Assembly (NCBI RefSeq): GCF_014203155.1
Contig: NZ_JACHIK010000018.1
Span: 17,304-81,303 of the forward strand
Reading direction: 5' to 3'
DNA from: Shinella fusca
Lineage (GTDB): Bacteria > Pseudomonadota > Alphaproteobacteria > Rhizobiales > Rhizobiaceae
Length of the DNA: 64,000 bases
A program made the translations under genes and the position numbers. How positions within the stretch are numbered: position 1 is the stretch's first letter; each line of letters begins with the position of its first letter. This document shows positions 50,684 to 60,995 of this stretch, in pieces. The notes under the pieces are model-generated. The model made no database searches and had not been told where the DNA came from. It saw nothing but the letters and a program-made list of their open reading frames with translations.

Positions 50684-52203
50684 CGCAGGAACTTGAAGGC
50701 GAGTTTCTTGCCGGTGAGCCTAGCGAGTTGCTGGAGGCGGCCGTCGAGGCGTTCTCCGGCAAGCTCGGCATAATCCGCCGGCACGGCAAATTCGAGGTCC
50801 ACGTCCGGCTGGCTCGCCTTGCGGAAGGCAAGGTGCGGCACGACGCCGGGCATGGAGGCGGAGAAGAGGTAGACGACGCGCAGGAGGCCGCCGACGAGCT
50901 TGGCCAGCTCGCGAAGGCGGGGCGTCGCGATACCGGCCAGCGAGCTGCTGACGGCATCGTCGTTCAGCCCCTCGAAGCGGTAGTAATTGGTGAGCGCGAT
51001 GAAGGCGCGGCCGGGGTGGGTGATGCCGATGAAGGTGCCGTGGGCGATGAGGTTCAGCGCCTGGAGGCCGCGGTAGTCCGGATGCGCGCGCCAGCTTATG
51101 TCGGCCAGCAGGCAGGCGGCCTCGCGGTAGCGGCGCTCCTCCTCCGTCTCGGCAATGCCGAAGAGCGGCATCATGCGGCCGGTCCATTCGGCAAGCTCGC
51201 GGGCGTGCTCGGGCGAGCGGGCGCGCAGGATGGCAAGCTCGCTTGCCGCGGCGATGAGCGGGTCGCGCGCCTTCTCCCGGTCCGGCAGCAGCGAATAGAG
51301 ATAGCCTTCGCGCACGCCCTGCGCGGAGAAGAAGACCCGCGCGGGCTTCATGATGGCGATGGTCTCCTGCAGGGCGACGGCGCCGAAGGGCAGGAGATTG
51401 CGGCGGCCCTTGGAGATCGCCGAATAGGCCGGGTCCTTCTGGTCCTTGGCGGTCACGATATCCGTCAGGAAGTCCATGGCGTCGGAAAAGCCGAGCTCGT
51501 AGCCCTGGATCATGTGCAGCGGGTAGTTCTGTATCGCCATGTGCAGGGCGCCGATGGCGCGCCATGTGCCGCCGACGGCGTAGAAGGCGCGGCCCGCGCC
51601 GTGCTTGAGGAGGTTGGCGGTGCGCAGGTATTTTCGCGCGACGATGCGGGCCTGCGCGGGCGAGCCGCCGGAGGCTTCCGAAAGCCGGATGCCGCCGAGC
51701 GGCAGGGTGATGCCCTTGCCGATGGCGTTGCCGGCCACATCGATGAGTTCCAGCGAGCCGCCGCCGAGGTCGCCGACGATGCCGTCGGGATCGTGAAAGC
51801 CGCTGACGACGCCGAGGGCGGAGAAATAGGCCTCCTCCTCGCCGGTCAGGACACGCACCTTCTGGCCGAGGATCGCCTCGGCGCGGCGGATGAAATCGGG
51901 GCCGTTCTCCGCCTCGCGCGCGGCGGCGGTCGCCAGCGCGAACATGGTGGAGGTGCGGGCCTGCCAGGAGAGCGCCTTGAAGCGGTGAAGGGCGGCGAGC
52001 GCCCGCTCGACGCTTGCCGGATCCATGCGGCCGGTCTTGGCAATCCCCTTGCCGAGACCGCACATGACCTTCTCGTTGAAGAGGATCGCGGGGGCCCGGC
52101 TCATGCCCTCGTAGATGACGAGGCGAATCGAGTTGGAACCGATATCCACGACCGACACCGGGGCAATTCCAGGCAAACGCCCCTGGGCTTCAGATTCGAC
52201 CAT
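50680..52203 (-). CDS. ppx: exopolyphosphatase / pppGpp phosphatase (Ppx/GppA)
   Basis: 507 residues. Phosphate 1 motif VVDIGSNSIRLVIYEG, ALATAAAREAENG with TGEEEA, and DLGGGSLEL (phosphate 2) mark the actin-like ATPase fold of Ppx/GppA. A C-terminal HD-like helical domain follows (about 320-507: EHARELAEWTGRMM, with HP/H residues). It removes phosphate from polyphosphate ends and/or pppGpp. It is located 10 bases downstream of ppk on the same strand, a classic ppk-ppx operon. Confidence 0.95.
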   Translation of the reverse strand: MVESEAQGRLPGIAPVSVVDIGSNSIRLVIYEGMSRAPAILFNEKVMCGLGKGIAKTGRMDPASVERALAALHRFKALSWQARTSTMFALATAAAREAENGPDFIRRAEAILGQKVRVLTGEEEAYFSALGVVSGFHDPDGIVGDLGGGSLELIDVAGNAIGKGITLPLGGIRLSEASGGSPAQARIVARKYLRTANLLKHGAGRAFYAVGGTWRAIGALHMAIQNYPLHMIQGYELGFSDAMDFLTDIVTAKDQKDPAYSAISKGRRNLLPFGAVALQETIAIMKPARVFFSAQGVREGYLYSLLPDREKARDPLIAAASELAILRARSPEHARELAEWTGRMMPLFGIAETEEERRYREAACLLADISWRAHPDYRGLQALNLIAHGTFIGITHPGRAFIALTNYYRFEGLNDDAVSSSLAGIATPRLRELAKLVGGLLRVVYLFSASMPGVVPHLAFRKASQPDVDLEFAVPADYAELAGERLDGRLQQLARLTGKKLAFKFLR

Positions 52204-52213
52204 GCAGATCCGT

Positions 52214-54433
52214 TTATTTCTTCCGGCGGCCTTGCCAGCCCGCGATCGCCTTCGGTGCCGAGGACTTCAGGGCCTCGCCCCGGCCGGACAGGCTGGGGTT
52301 GGTCATGAAGTAGTGCTGAGCGTTGAACGGCTCGGCGCCGGGCTGCACTTCCATGCGCCGGGACGTTCCGTCCGCAAGGATCTCGTAGCTCTGCTGGTTA
52401 TCGATAAGATTGCCCAGCATGATCTGCGAAAGAACCTGCTCATGCACCGTCCGGTTGATCAGAGGCACGAGTGTCTCGACCCGCCGGTCCAGATTGCGCG
52501 GCATCATGTCCGCCGAGCCTATATAGACCAGCGCCTTGTCGGAGGGAAGACCGTGGCCGTTGCCGAAGCAGAAGATGCGGGAATGCTCGAGGAACCGGCC
52601 GACGATGGACTTGACGCGGATGTTCTCCGAAAGGCCGGGAACCTGCGGGCGAAGGCAGCAGATGCCGCGCACGACGAGGTCCACTTCCACGCCCGCCTGG
52701 CTGGCGCGGTAGAGCGCGTCGATGATCTCGGGATCGACCAGCGAGTTCATCTTCATCCAGATCGCCGCCGGCGCGCCGTTCTTCGCATGGGCGATCTCCT
52801 CGTCGATGTGACGCAGGATGCGCGGGCGCAGCGTATAGGGCGAGAAGGCGAGCTTCATGCCGGCCTCCGGCTCGCCGTAGCCGGTGATGAAATTGAAGAT
52901 GTTCGCCATGTCGTTGGCGATGGTGGGATTGCAGGTGAAGAAGGAAAGGTCGGTGTAGATCTTCGCCGTCACCGGATGGTAGTTGCCCGTGCCGAGGTGG
53001 CAATAGGTGCGCAGCCTGCCCTCCTCGCGGCGCACGATCAGCGACATCTTGGCGTGGGTCTTCAGCTCGATGAAGCCGAAGACGACCTGCACGCCGGCGC
53101 GCTCCAGGTCGCGCGCCCAGCGGATGTTCGCCTCCTCGTCGAAGCGGGCCTTGAGCTCGACCAGCGCCGTCACCGACTTGCCCGCCTCGGCGGCATCGAT
53201 CAGCGCACGCACGATGGGACTGTCGTTGGAGGTGCGGTAGAGCGTCTGCTTTATCGCCAGCACGTCAGGATCGCGCGCAGCCTGGAGAAGGAACTGGACC
53301 ACCACGTCGAAGCTCTCGTAGGGGTGGTGGACGACCATGTCCTTTTCGCGGATGGCGGCGAGGCAGTCTCCGGCGTGCTCTCGGACGCGTTCGGGAAATC
53401 GGGCATTGTAGGGCTCGAACCTCAGGTCCTCGCGCGGGGCCCTGGCGATCTCCGACAGCGTGTTGAGGGCGAGCAGGCCCGGAAGGACGGCGACGCGGTT
53501 GTCCGGCACGCCGAGCTCGCCGACCACGAAGCGGCGCAGCGATTCCGGCATTTCGGAATCGGTCTCGATACGGATCACCGAGCCGCGGCGGCGGCGCTTC
53601 AGCGCCGTCTCGAAGAAGCGCACGAGGTCTTCGGCCTCTTCCTCCACCTCGATATCGCTGTCGCGGATGATGCGGAAGGTGCCCGATCCGCGCACGATAT
53701 AGCCGGGGAAGAGCCGGCCGATGAAGAGGCCGACGGCATCCTCCAGCGTGATGTAGCGGATCGCCCCGCCGGCATCCGGCAGGCGGATGAAGCGGTCGAG
53801 CGCGACCGGCAGGCGCAGGAGCGCCGTCATCGGCTCCTTGCCCATCGTGCTTTCGAGCTGCAGGCCGATGGAAAAGCCGAGGTTCGGGATGAACGGGAAG
53901 GGATGGGCCGGATCGATGGAGAGCGGCGTCAGCACCGGGAAGATCGACTGGTTGAACTCCTGCTGGAGCCAGACCTTGTCCTCGCTCGACAGCGCCGTCG
54001 GGCGGACGATGAGGATATCTTCCTTGGCGAGGTATTGCTGGAGCACGGCAAGCGAGGCCTGCTGCTCCATCTGGAGATTGTCGATCTCCTTGAGGATATC
54101 GTCGAGCTGCTCGGCCGCGGTCTTGCCGTCCGGGCTGCGGATGCCGACGCGCTGGCGCACCTGCCCTTCGAGGCCGGCGACGCGCACCATGAAGAACTCG
54201 TCGAGATTGGCGGCAGAGATGGAGAGGAAGCGCACGCGCTCCAGCAGCGGATGGGCGGTGTTCAGCGTCTCCTCGAGGACGCGGCGGTTGAACTGCAGCC
54301 AGGAGAATTCGCGGTTGATGAAGCGCTCGGGGCTCGCCATCAGGGCCTCGATGTCGACGCCTGCGCCCTCCGGCGCCGCACGGCCGGCGGGCTTTTCCTG
54401 AGCAAGGTCCGAAGTCGCTGTATCCATTTCCAT
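52214..54433 (-). CDS. ppk: polyphosphate kinase 1
   Basis: 739 residues. Motifs: [18 protein letters not shown] at the N-terminus, the ATP and phospho-histidine regions ([63 protein letters not shown] with the catalytic His in [15 protein letters not shown]) and [15 protein letters not shown] near the end. It makes polyphosphate from ATP at the membrane. Two in-frame ATGs (54433, 54427) are close; the first is used. It heads the ppk-ppx-DUF922 operon. Confidence 0.97.
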   Translation of the reverse strand: MEMDTATSDLAQEKPAGRAAPEGAGVDIEALMASPERFINREFSWLQFNRRVLEETLNTAHPLLERVRFLSISAANLDEFFMVRVAGLEGQVRQRVGIRSPDGKTAAEQLDDILKEIDNLQMEQQASLAVLQQYLAKEDILIVRPTALSSEDKVWLQQEFNQSIFPVLTPLSIDPAHPFPFIPNLGFSIGLQLESTMGKEPMTALLRLPVALDRFIRLPDAGGAIRYITLEDAVGLFIGRLFPGYIVRGSGTFRIIRDSDIEVEEEAEDLVRFFETALKRRRRGSVIRIETDSEMPESLRRFVVGELGVPDNRVAVLPGLLALNTLSEIARAPREDLRFEPYNARFPERVREHAGDCLAAIREKDMVVHHPYESFDVVVQFLLQAARDPDVLAIKQTLYRTSNDSPIVRALIDAAEAGKSVTALVELKARFDEEANIRWARDLERAGVQVVFGFIELKTHAKMSLIVRREEGRLRTYCHLGTGNYHPVTAKIYTDLSFFTCNPTIANDMANIFNFITGYGEPEAGMKLAFSPYTLRPRILRHIDEEIAHAKNGAPAAIWMKMNSLVDPEIIDALYRASQAGVEVDLVVRGICCLRPQVPGLSENIRVKSIVGRFLEHSRIFCFGNGHGLPSDKALVYIGSADMMPRNLDRRVETLVPLINRTVHEQVLSQIMLGNLIDNQQSYEILADGTSRRMEVQPGAEPFNAQHYFMTNPSLSGRGEALKSSAPKAIAGWQGRRKK

Positions 54434-54535
54434 TTCCGCCCGTTGACCGTCACCCGGCTCCTATCCCAGTTTGACGACGGAACTGTGACAGTCAATCCGG
54501 GGTGGTGGAATAAGGGGGGGGGCGACGCCGTGAAA

Positions 54536-54690
54536 TACCCCCTCTGCCCTGCCGGGCATCTCCCCCACAAGGGGGGAGATTGGATGGAGCGAGGTTTCGC
54601 CCCTATCCGACGCTGCCGATTGAGTGGGGTTTTCGCCTCTTGCCGATCTCCCCCCTTGTGGGGGAGATGCCCGGCAGGGCAGAGGGGGGT
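54536..54690. repeat. family A (RIME-like) repeat, long form
   Basis: About 155 bp: the same arms as the short form but a longer spacer (starting TTGGATGGAG and ending TTGCCGATC). It lies between hdaA and ppk, same strand. Confidence 0.88.
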
Positions 54691-54707
54691 GCTCCGGGAT
54701 ACGCCCC

Positions 54708-55394
54708 CTACTCCTCCCCGCCGACCATTTCGCCCAGCACCTCCTGCGCCAGCGCCCGCGTGATGCGGCTGCCGCGGGAAAGGGCGAGGCGGTCGAGGCG
54801 GTCCACCAGCGTCTGGGCGGCCTCCAGCGAGCGCTCCATGCGCGCGACGATATAGGCGACCAGCTTGTCGTCGACGAAGAGCTGGCGGTCGGCGAAGAGC
54901 TTGACGATGACCTGCGAGAGCAGTTCGTCGTCCGGCTCGCCGATCTCCACCACGGTCGCGGCCTTGAGGCGCGAGCGCAGGTCCGCAAGCTCGACCGGCC
55001 AGGACATCGGCCACAGCCGGCTGGTGATGAGCAGCGTGTGGCCGTGCTGGCGCACGTTGTTGATGACGTGGAAGAGCGTGCGGTCGTCGAAGCCGGCGCG
55101 GTCGGCATCCTCGATGAGGACGGGGCCGCGCTCGGCGGCCGCCTCCGCGCCCTCGCCCGGCTGCGCCAAGACCAGCGCCGCGCCAGCCTTCTCGCGCCAG
55201 ATGGCGGCAAGGTGCGATTTTCCCGAGCCGACGGGGCCGGCGATGACCACGACGGGCGCCGGCCAGTGCGGCCAGGCGTCGATCATCGCCACGGCCGCGT
55301 CCACCGGCTTTGCGAGCAAAAGGTCGTCGCGCCCCGTCGCGGGGTCGTGCCCGAAGGCCAGCGGCAACTGTTCGGCGGTCTTGCGCGGGGTCAT
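54708..55394 (-). CDS. hdaA: HdaA, DnaA-related inactivator of replication initiation
   Basis: 228 residues. Walker A AGPVGSGKSHLAAIW and the Hda-type start EQLPLAFGHDPATGRDDLLLAKPV, plus VLIEDADRAGFDDRTLFHVINNVRQHG (Walker B region) and TSRLWPMSW, identify a short DnaA-like AAA+ protein. Hda with the beta clamp stimulates ATP hydrolysis by DnaA after initiation; the clamp-binding motif QLPLAF is at the N-terminus. ATG 55394 is used. It is 30 bases downstream of the PerM-like gene and probably co-transcribed, as in other rhizobia. Confidence 0.93.
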   Translation of the reverse strand: MTPRKTAEQLPLAFGHDPATGRDDLLLAKPVDAAVAMIDAWPHWPAPVVVIAGPVGSGKSHLAAIWREKAGAALVLAQPGEGAEAAAERGPVLIEDADRAGFDDRTLFHVINNVRQHGHTLLITSRLWPMSWPVELADLRSRLKAATVVEIGEPDDELLSQVIVKLFADRQLFVDDKLVAYIVARMERSLEAAQTLVDRLDRLALSRGSRITRALAQEVLGEMVGGEE

Positions 55395-55424
55395 TGTCTT
55401 ACTCGGATACACGTTTGCGGCCCG

Positions 55425-56543
55425 TTATTCTTCCGGCGTGCTCTCTTCGAGGAGAACGGGCTTGCTGGCCCCGTAATAGAGGTCGCTGTCAAGGTAGCGG
55501 CTGAGGCCGAAGCGGACAAGCACGCCCACGGCCGCGGCCGCCGGCACCGCGATCATCAGCCCGACGAAGCCGAACAGCGCGCCGAAGGCGACCAGCGCGA
55601 ACATCAGCCAGACCGGATGCAGGCCGACGCGCGAGCCGACGAGCTTGGGCTGGAGGATGTTGCCCTCGATGAACTGGCCGGAGAAGAAGATGACGGCGAT
55701 CAGCACGACCATCCAGTAATCCGGCCAGAACTGCACGACGGCGACGCCGATGGCCAGCACCAGCCCGACCAGCGAGCCGACATAGGGGATGAAGCTGATG
55801 ACGCCGGCGAAAAGGCCGATCAGCAGGCCGAAATTCAGCCCCGCGAAGGAGAGCCCGATGCCGTAGTAGAGGCCGAGGATGATGCAGATGGAGCCCTGCC
55901 CGCGCACGAAGCCGGCGATCGCCGCATCCATCTCGGAGGCGATCTGGCGGACATTGTCGACATAGTCGCGCGGCACCCAGCTGTCGACCTTGGCGATCAT
56001 GTGGTCCCAGTCGAGCAGCAGATAGAAGGCGACGACGGGCGTGACGACCAGAAGCGAGACGATGTTGACCAGCGCCATGCCGGAATTCCAGAGCTGCTTC
56101 ATCACCGTGCCGAGGAAGCCCGCGCCCTCTGCGAGGATGGAGGAGAAGCTCTCCTTGATCGTGCCCATCTGGCTGCCGATCCATTTCGGCAGCAGGTCCG
56201 GGTTGAAGCTCGCCACGAGCTGCTGGAGCTGGGTGACGTAGCCCGGCAGCTTTTCCAGGAAATCGGCGGCCTGGGTTGCCAAGAGCGGGATGACGATCAT
56301 CAGCGACAGGGCGAAGAGCACGACGAAGGTGATGAGGATCACCACCGTCGCCATCATGCGCGAGAGGCCGATGCGCTCCAGCCGGTCGGCCACCGGATCG
56401 AGGAAATAGGCGAGCGCCATGCCGGCGATGAACGGCAGCAGGATATCGGAAAAGATAAGGAGGAAGAGCACGAAGAAAGCGAGCGCGATGAGCCAGAAGA
56501 TCGCCTGCCGCTTCAGTCCCGCGCCGCTGATATGGGCTGCCAT
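55425..56543 (-). CDS. AI-2E family (PerM) membrane transporter
   Basis: 372 residues, about eight helices, PerM branch. The FWLIALAFFVLFLLIFSDILLPFIAGMALAYFLDPVADRLE start and the GLSFAGLNFGLLIGLFAGVISFIPYVGS and QFIEGNILQPKLVGSRVGLHPVWLMFALVAFGALFGFVGLMIAVP signature near the end are clear. The exported substrate is unknown. It lies directly upstream of hdaA, a conserved rhizobial arrangement in which purM lies divergently. Confidence 0.9.
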   Translation of the reverse strand: MAAHISGAGLKRQAIFWLIALAFFVLFLLIFSDILLPFIAGMALAYFLDPVADRLERIGLSRMMATVVILITFVVLFALSLMIVIPLLATQAADFLEKLPGYVTQLQQLVASFNPDLLPKWIGSQMGTIKESFSSILAEGAGFLGTVMKQLWNSGMALVNIVSLLVVTPVVAFYLLLDWDHMIAKVDSWVPRDYVDNVRQIASEMDAAIAGFVRGQGSICIILGLYYGIGLSFAGLNFGLLIGLFAGVISFIPYVGSLVGLVLAIGVAVVQFWPDYWMVVLIAVIFFSGQFIEGNILQPKLVGSRVGLHPVWLMFALVAFGALFGFVGLMIAVPAAAAVGVLVRFGLSRYLDSDLYYGASKPVLLEESTPEE

Positions 56544-56950
56544 CGCGCTTTTCCCGTGTTTGCCGTTTACATGAGGAGATAGGATGCGCGCCTGAGAAAG
56601 GTCAAGGCTGGGCGGGGAAATGGTCTCGTGGGGCCATGTTTTCCTCGGTTTCCCCAGAGCCAGCGGCTACCCCCCCTCTGCCCTGCCGGGCATCTCCCCC
56701 ACAAGGGGGGAGATTGGATGGAGGGGCGTTTCGCCCATCTTTCACGTCGCAATTTGAGCGGGGTGCTCGCTTCTTGCCGATCTCCCTCCTTGTGGGGGAG
56801 ATGCCCGGCAGGGCAGAGGGGGGTGTCGCCGCCGCGCCGCCGTCCCCCGCAATCCAGTGAAAAAATCCCCGCAATACCGGCATTCTCCTTGCACTTGCCG
56901 CCCCGCCATGCCAATCGGGCGCGAACAGCGCGCAAGCCGGAGGCGAGAGC
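56544..56950. other. non-coding gap between PerM-like gene and purM
   Basis: About 400 bases between divergent genes. It holds a long family A repeat (56669-56824) and on each side about 125 bases for the promoters. I saw no convincing PurR-type or purine-riboswitch sequence. Confidence 0.45.
56669..56824. repeat. family A (RIME-like) repeat, long form
   Basis: About 155 bp, long-spacer type as at 54.5 and 60.8 kb. The right inner hairpin has one unpaired change (CTCCCTCCTTGTGGGGGAG). Confidence 0.88.
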
Positions 56951-58024
56951 ATGAGCCAGTCGGGAAAGAACGGTCTGACCTATAGCGATGCGGGCGTCGA
57001 CATCGACGCGGGCAACCTGATGGTCGAGAAGATCAAGCCGGCGGTGCGCTCCACCCGCCGCCCGGGCGCCGACGGCGAGATCGGCGGCTTCGGCGGGCTC
57101 TTCGACCTCAAGGCGGCCGGCTTTTCCGATCCGGTCCTCGTTGCGGCCAACGACGGCGTCGGCACCAAGCTGAAGATCGCCATCGACGCGGACCGGCACG
57201 ACACGGTCGGCATCGACCTCGTCGCCATGTGCGTCAACGACCTCGTGGTGCAGGGCGCCGAACCCCTCTTCTTCCTCGACTATTTCGCGACCGGCAAGCT
57301 CGATCCCGAGCAGGGCGCGGCCATCGTCGAGGGCATCGCGGAAGGCTGCCGGCAGGCTGGCTGCGCGCTCATCGGCGGCGAGACGGCCGAAATGCCCGGC
57401 ATGTATTCGCACGGCGACTACGACCTCGCCGGCTTTGCGGTCGGCGCGGCCGAGCGCGGCCGGCTGCTGCCGGCGGGCGACATTGCCGAAGGCGACGTCA
57501 TCCTCGGCCTTGCCTCCTCGGGCGTCCATTCCAACGGCTATTCGCTGGTGCGCAGGATCGTCACGCTCTCGGGCCTTGCCTGGGACGCGGCGGCTCCGTT
57601 CGACGGCGGAAAGAGCCTCGGCGAGGCGCTGCTGACGCCGACGAAGATCTATGTGAAGCCGCTGCTGAAAGCGATCCGCGAGACGGGCGCGATCAAGGCG
57701 CTGGCGCATATCACCGGCGGCGGCTTCCCGGAGAACATTCCGCGCGTGCTGCCAAAACACCTTGCCGCCGAGATCGACCTTGCCGCCGTCAGGGCGCCGG
57801 CCGTGTTCTCGTGGCTCGCGAAAACCGGCGGCGTGGAAGCGACGGAAATGCTGCGCACCTTCAACTGCGGCGTCGGCATGATCGCCGTGGTGCCGGAGGA
57901 CAAGGCCGACGCGGTCGCCGCCGTGCTGGCCCGCGAAGGCGAAAGCGTCTTCCGCCTCGGCCGCATGGTCGCCCGCGCGGAAGGCGCGGCCGGCACGATC
58001 TACAAGGGCACGCTCGCCCTATGA
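56951..58024 (+). CDS. purM: phosphoribosylformylglycinamidine cyclo-ligase (AIR synthetase)
   Basis: 357 residues, full length. Fifth step of purine synthesis: FGAM plus ATP to [66 protein letters not shown] and [11 protein letters not shown] are diagnostic. GGAGGCGAGAGC precedes the ATG. The stop overlaps the ATG of purN by 4 bases. Confidence 0.98.
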   Translation: MSQSGKNGLTYSDAGVDIDAGNLMVEKIKPAVRSTRRPGADGEIGGFGGLFDLKAAGFSDPVLVAANDGVGTKLKIAIDADRHDTVGIDLVAMCVNDLVVQGAEPLFFLDYFATGKLDPEQGAAIVEGIAEGCRQAGCALIGGETAEMPGMYSHGDYDLAGFAVGAAERGRLLPAGDIAEGDVILGLASSGVHSNGYSLVRRIVTLSGLAWDAAAPFDGGKSLGEALLTPTKIYVKPLLKAIRETGAIKALAHITGGGFPENIPRVLPKHLAAEIDLAAVRAPAVFSWLAKTGGVEATEMLRTFNCGVGMIAVVPEDKADAVAAVLAREGESVFRLGRMVARAEGAAGTIYKGTLAL

Positions 58025-58686
58025 GCGGCGCCCGCAAGCGCGTCGTCGCCTTCATCTCCGGCGGCGGCTCCAACATGCTGGCGCTGGCAAAAGCCTGCGC
58101 GGCGGCGGATTTCCCGGCGGAGATCGTCGCGGTCTTCTCCGACAAGGCGGAGGCCGGCGGGCTTGCGAAGGCCGAGGCGCTCGGCATTGCGACCCGCACC
58201 TTCCTGCGCCGGGATTTTCCCAGCAAGGAAGCGCATGAAGCGGCGATCCTCGATGCGCTCGATGCGCTCTCGCCGGATATCGTCTGCCTTGCCGGCTACA
58301 TGCGCCTTCTCTCCGGCACTTTCATCCAGCGCCACGAAGGCCGCATCCTCAACATCCACCCGTCCCTGCTGCCGCTCTTTCCCGGCCTCCACACGCATCA
58401 GCGCGCCATCGACGCGGGCATGCGGATCGCCGGCTGCACGGTGCATTTCGTGACGGAGGGCATGGACGAGGGCCCGGCGATCGTGCAGGCCGCCGTGCCG
58501 GTGCTGCCGGCCGACACCGCCGACACGCTCGCCGCGCGCGTGCTGACGGTCGAGCACCGGAGCTACCCGCTGGCGCTGCGTCTCGTCGCGGAAGGCAATG
58601 TGCGGATGGAGGGCGGCAAGGCGGTTACGGCGGGGGATTTGCCGGCGCTGGACGGCGCGTGCCTGATTTCGCCGGCGGCGGGTTAG
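58021..58686 (+). CDS. purN: phosphoribosylglycinamide formyltransferase (GART)
   Basis: 221 residues. Third step of purine synthesis, using 10-formyl-[13 protein letters not shown] phosphate loop, [17 protein letters not shown], the catalytic [18 protein letters not shown] with Asn and His, and [17 protein letters not shown] with the active Asp are all present. Coupled to purM by ATGA overlap. Confidence 0.97.
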   Translation: MSGARKRVVAFISGGGSNMLALAKACAAADFPAEIVAVFSDKAEAGGLAKAEALGIATRTFLRRDFPSKEAHEAAILDALDALSPDIVCLAGYMRLLSGTFIQRHEGRILNIHPSLLPLFPGLHTHQRAIDAGMRIAGCTVHFVTEGMDEGPAIVQAAVPVLPADTADTLAARVLTVEHRSYPLALRLVAEGNVRMEGGKAVTAGDLPALDGACLISPAAG

Positions 58687-58690
58687 GTTC

Positions 58691-58810
58691 ACCCCCCTCT
58701 GCCCTGCCGGGCATCTCCCCCACAGGTGGGGAGATTGAATCGTGGCACCGCCTCGCCCCAAGCCGATCTCCCCCCTTGTGGGGGAGATGCCCGGCAGGGC
58801 AGAGGGGGGT
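58691..58810. repeat. family A (RIME-like) repeat, short form
   Basis: About 120 bp between convergent purN and the L,D-transpeptidase gene. The left inner hairpin is the CTCCCCCACAGGTGGGGAG variant. Confidence 0.88.
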
Positions 58811-58827
58811 GCGCTACAAGTTCCCCC

Positions 58828-59604
58828 TCAGATCACCAGGATCGGCGCCTTGCCCTTCACGCGGTCGTAGAGATCGATGACGTCCTGGTTGAGCATGCGC
58901 ACGCAGCCGGAGGAGACCGCCTTGCCGATGGATTTCCATTCCGGCGAGCCGTGCAGGCGGTAGAGCGTGTCCTTGCCGTTCTGGAAGATGTAGAGCGCGC
59001 GGGCGCCGAGCGGGTTGTTGAGGCCGCCGGGCATGCCGCCGTTGGCGCTCGAATATTTGATGAGTTCCGGCTGGCGCGCGACCATTTCGTCCGGCGGCGT
59101 CCATTTCGGCCAGGTCTGCTTCCACTGGATGACGCCACGGCCCGACCAGGCGAAGCCCTCGCGGCCGATGCCGACGCCGTAGCGCATGGCCCGGCCGTTC
59201 GGCAGGATGAGATAGAGGAAGCGGTTACCCGTATCGACGATGATCGTGCCCGGCTTTTCGGCGAAGGGGCTTTCGACCTCCTGCCGGTAGAAGCGCGGGT
59301 CGATCTGCTGGTAGGGCACGGCCGGCACCTGGAAGCCGCCGTCGCTCACCGGGCCGTAGATCGAGGCGTATTGCGAGGATTCGGGCAGAAGGCCCGAGGG
59401 CGGCGTCTGGCCGTAGAGGCCGATCGGCCCCCTGTTGTCGATATATTCCGGCCGGCCTTCCAGCGCGGAATTGCGGAAATAGGGCCGCGTCTCGTAGCGG
59501 AAGCGATCGGTGTTCATGGAGGAGGTGCAGCCGGCAAGGCCGCCTGCCATGGCAAGGCCGGTGAACTGCAGGAAGCGGCGGCGGGAGAGCGCGGTGTCGG
59601 TCAT
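58828..59604 (-). CDS. L,D-transpeptidase (YkuD family), Tat/lipoprotein signal
   Basis: 258 residues from ATG 59604. The N-terminus has a twin-arginine motif (SRRRFLQFTGLAMAGGLAGC) ending in a lipobox-like LAGC, so it may be a Tat-exported lipoprotein. The YkuD domain (about 110-255) ends with the catalytic LHGSPEWKSIGKAVSSGCVRM, where His and Cys act in 3-3 peptidoglycan cross-linking or protein attachment. A GTG 19 codons earlier is in frame but would bury the signal. No strong ribosome binding site. Confidence 0.88.
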   Translation of the reverse strand: MTDTALSRRRFLQFTGLAMAGGLAGCTSSMNTDRFRYETRPYFRNSALEGRPEYIDNRGPIGLYGQTPPSGLLPESSQYASIYGPVSDGGFQVPAVPYQQIDPRFYRQEVESPFAEKPGTIIVDTGNRFLYLILPNGRAMRYGVGIGREGFAWSGRGVIQWKQTWPKWTPPDEMVARQPELIKYSSANGGMPGGLNNPLGARALYIFQNGKDTLYRLHGSPEWKSIGKAVSSGCVRMLNQDVIDLYDRVKGKAPILVI

Positions 59605-59849
59605 GAAGAGCGTCGGTATCCGTTTTGCGGAAGGAGAAAATGAAGGCGAGAGCTGAATCACTAACTAACGAGGCGCCAATTAGGTCCACAATCCTGCCCC
59701 AAATGTGGCATTTGCGGCTGACCTGTGGCTTGCGGGCATCATTTTTCGGCGTCCCGCCCGCTTTGTGAACGCTGTGTCAAACGGCGGCGCGATTGCCCTT
59801 CGCACGCGCGGGGAATACCTCAGGGGACACGACGAAAGGAAGGTGCACG

Positions 59850-60809
59850 ATGCTCGTCAACGGCAAGTGGACGCAAGACTGGCAGCCGGTTCAGGCGATC
59901 GACGCCAAGGGCGGCTTCGTGCGGCAGGTCTCCAGTTTCCGCAACTGGGTGACGCCGGACGGCAGCGCCGGCCCGACCGGCGAAGACGGCTTTGCCGCCG
60001 CCAAGGGCCGCTATCACCTCTATGTCGCCTATATCTGCCCCTGGGCCTCGCGCACGCTGATCGCCCGCAAATTGAAGAAGCTGGAGGACGTCGTTTCCGT
60101 CTCGGTCGTCGAGCCGGTGCTGTCCGACGAGGGCTGGCGCTTCGGCGACTATCCGGGATCAAACCGCGACGACCTTAACGGCGCGACCTATCTCCACGAG
60201 CTCTATTCCCGCGCCGAGCCCACCTTCACCGGCCGGGCCACCGTGCCCGTGCTGTGGGACAGGGAAAGGAAGACCATCGTCAACAACGAATCCGCCGATA
60301 TCGTGCGCATGCTGAACAGCGGCTTCGGCGCGCTTTCGGACGAGAGCGTCGACTTCTATCCCGAGGCGCTGCGCGGCGAGATCGACGGGCTGAACGAACG
60401 CATCTATCCCGCCCTCAACAACGGCGTCTACCGCGCGGGCTTCGCCACCACGCAGGTCGCCTACGAGGAGGCCTATCAGGGCGTTTTCGCCATGCTGGAC
60501 GAGCTGGAGGCCCGCCTTGGCGACGGACGGGCTTTCCTGACGGGCGAGACCTTCACCGAGGCCGACATCCGGCTCTTCGTCACGCTCATCCGCTTCGATG
60601 CGGCCTATTACGGCCTCTTCAAGTGCAACCGCCGGCGCCTTGCCGACTATCCGGCGCTTTCGGCCTATACGCGGCGCGTGCTCGATCTGCCCGGCGTGCG
60701 CGGGACGGTGAACATCGACCATATCAAGCAGGGCTATTATTCGATCAAGGCGCTCAACCCGAACCGCATCGTGCCGCTGGGGCCGGATCTTTCCGCGCTG
60801 GGGTTCTAA
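59850..60809 (+). CDS. yqjG: glutathionyl-hydroquinone reductase (xi-class GST)
   Basis: 319 residues. Catalytic Cys63 in LYVAYICPWASRTLIARKL, then PVLWDRERKTIVNNESADIVRML and the helical domain with YRAGFATTQVAYEEAYQGVF and LTGETFTEADIRLFVTLIRFD match YqjG/ECM4. It reduces glutathionyl-hydroquinones to hydroquinones in the cytosol. GGAAGG lies upstream of ATG 59850. It is divergent from the L,D-transpeptidase gene. Confidence 0.94.
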   Translation: MLVNGKWTQDWQPVQAIDAKGGFVRQVSSFRNWVTPDGSAGPTGEDGFAAAKGRYHLYVAYICPWASRTLIARKLKKLEDVVSVSVVEPVLSDEGWRFGDYPGSNRDDLNGATYLHELYSRAEPTFTGRATVPVLWDRERKTIVNNESADIVRMLNSGFGALSDESVDFYPEALRGEIDGLNERIYPALNNGVYRAGFATTQVAYEEAYQGVFAMLDELEARLGDGRAFLTGETFTEADIRLFVTLIRFDAAYYGLFKCNRRRLADYPALSAYTRRVLDLPGVRGTVNIDHIKQGYYSIKALNPNRIVPLGPDLSALGF

Positions 60810-60829
60810 CAAGGCCGCGTTCCTGGGTT

Positions 60830-60984
60830 ACCCCCCTCTGCCCTGCCGGGCATCTCCCCCACAAGGAGGGAGATCGGCTAGAGGCAGCAACCCTGCTCAA
60901 ATCGCAGCGCTAGAGAGTGGCGAAACAGTGCTCCATCCAATCTCCCCCCTTGTGGGGGAGATGTCCGGCAGGACAGAGGGGGGT
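60830..60984. repeat. family A (RIME-like) repeat, long form
   Basis: About 155 bp between convergent yqjG and the ligase gene. The right arm hairpin is the compensated TGTCC-GGCA-GGACA; the left is TGCCC-TGCC-GGGCA. Confidence 0.88.
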
Positions 60985-60995
60985 GTTAAGCCCCC

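Noticed and set aside
52115..54763. 882-codon plus-strand frame opposite ppk
   Set aside because: Antisense shadow of polyphosphate kinase.
56544..56950. Purine riboswitch or PurR operator before purM
   Set aside because: No conserved purine-riboswitch core or PurR-like palindrome could be seen in the about 125 bases before the gene.
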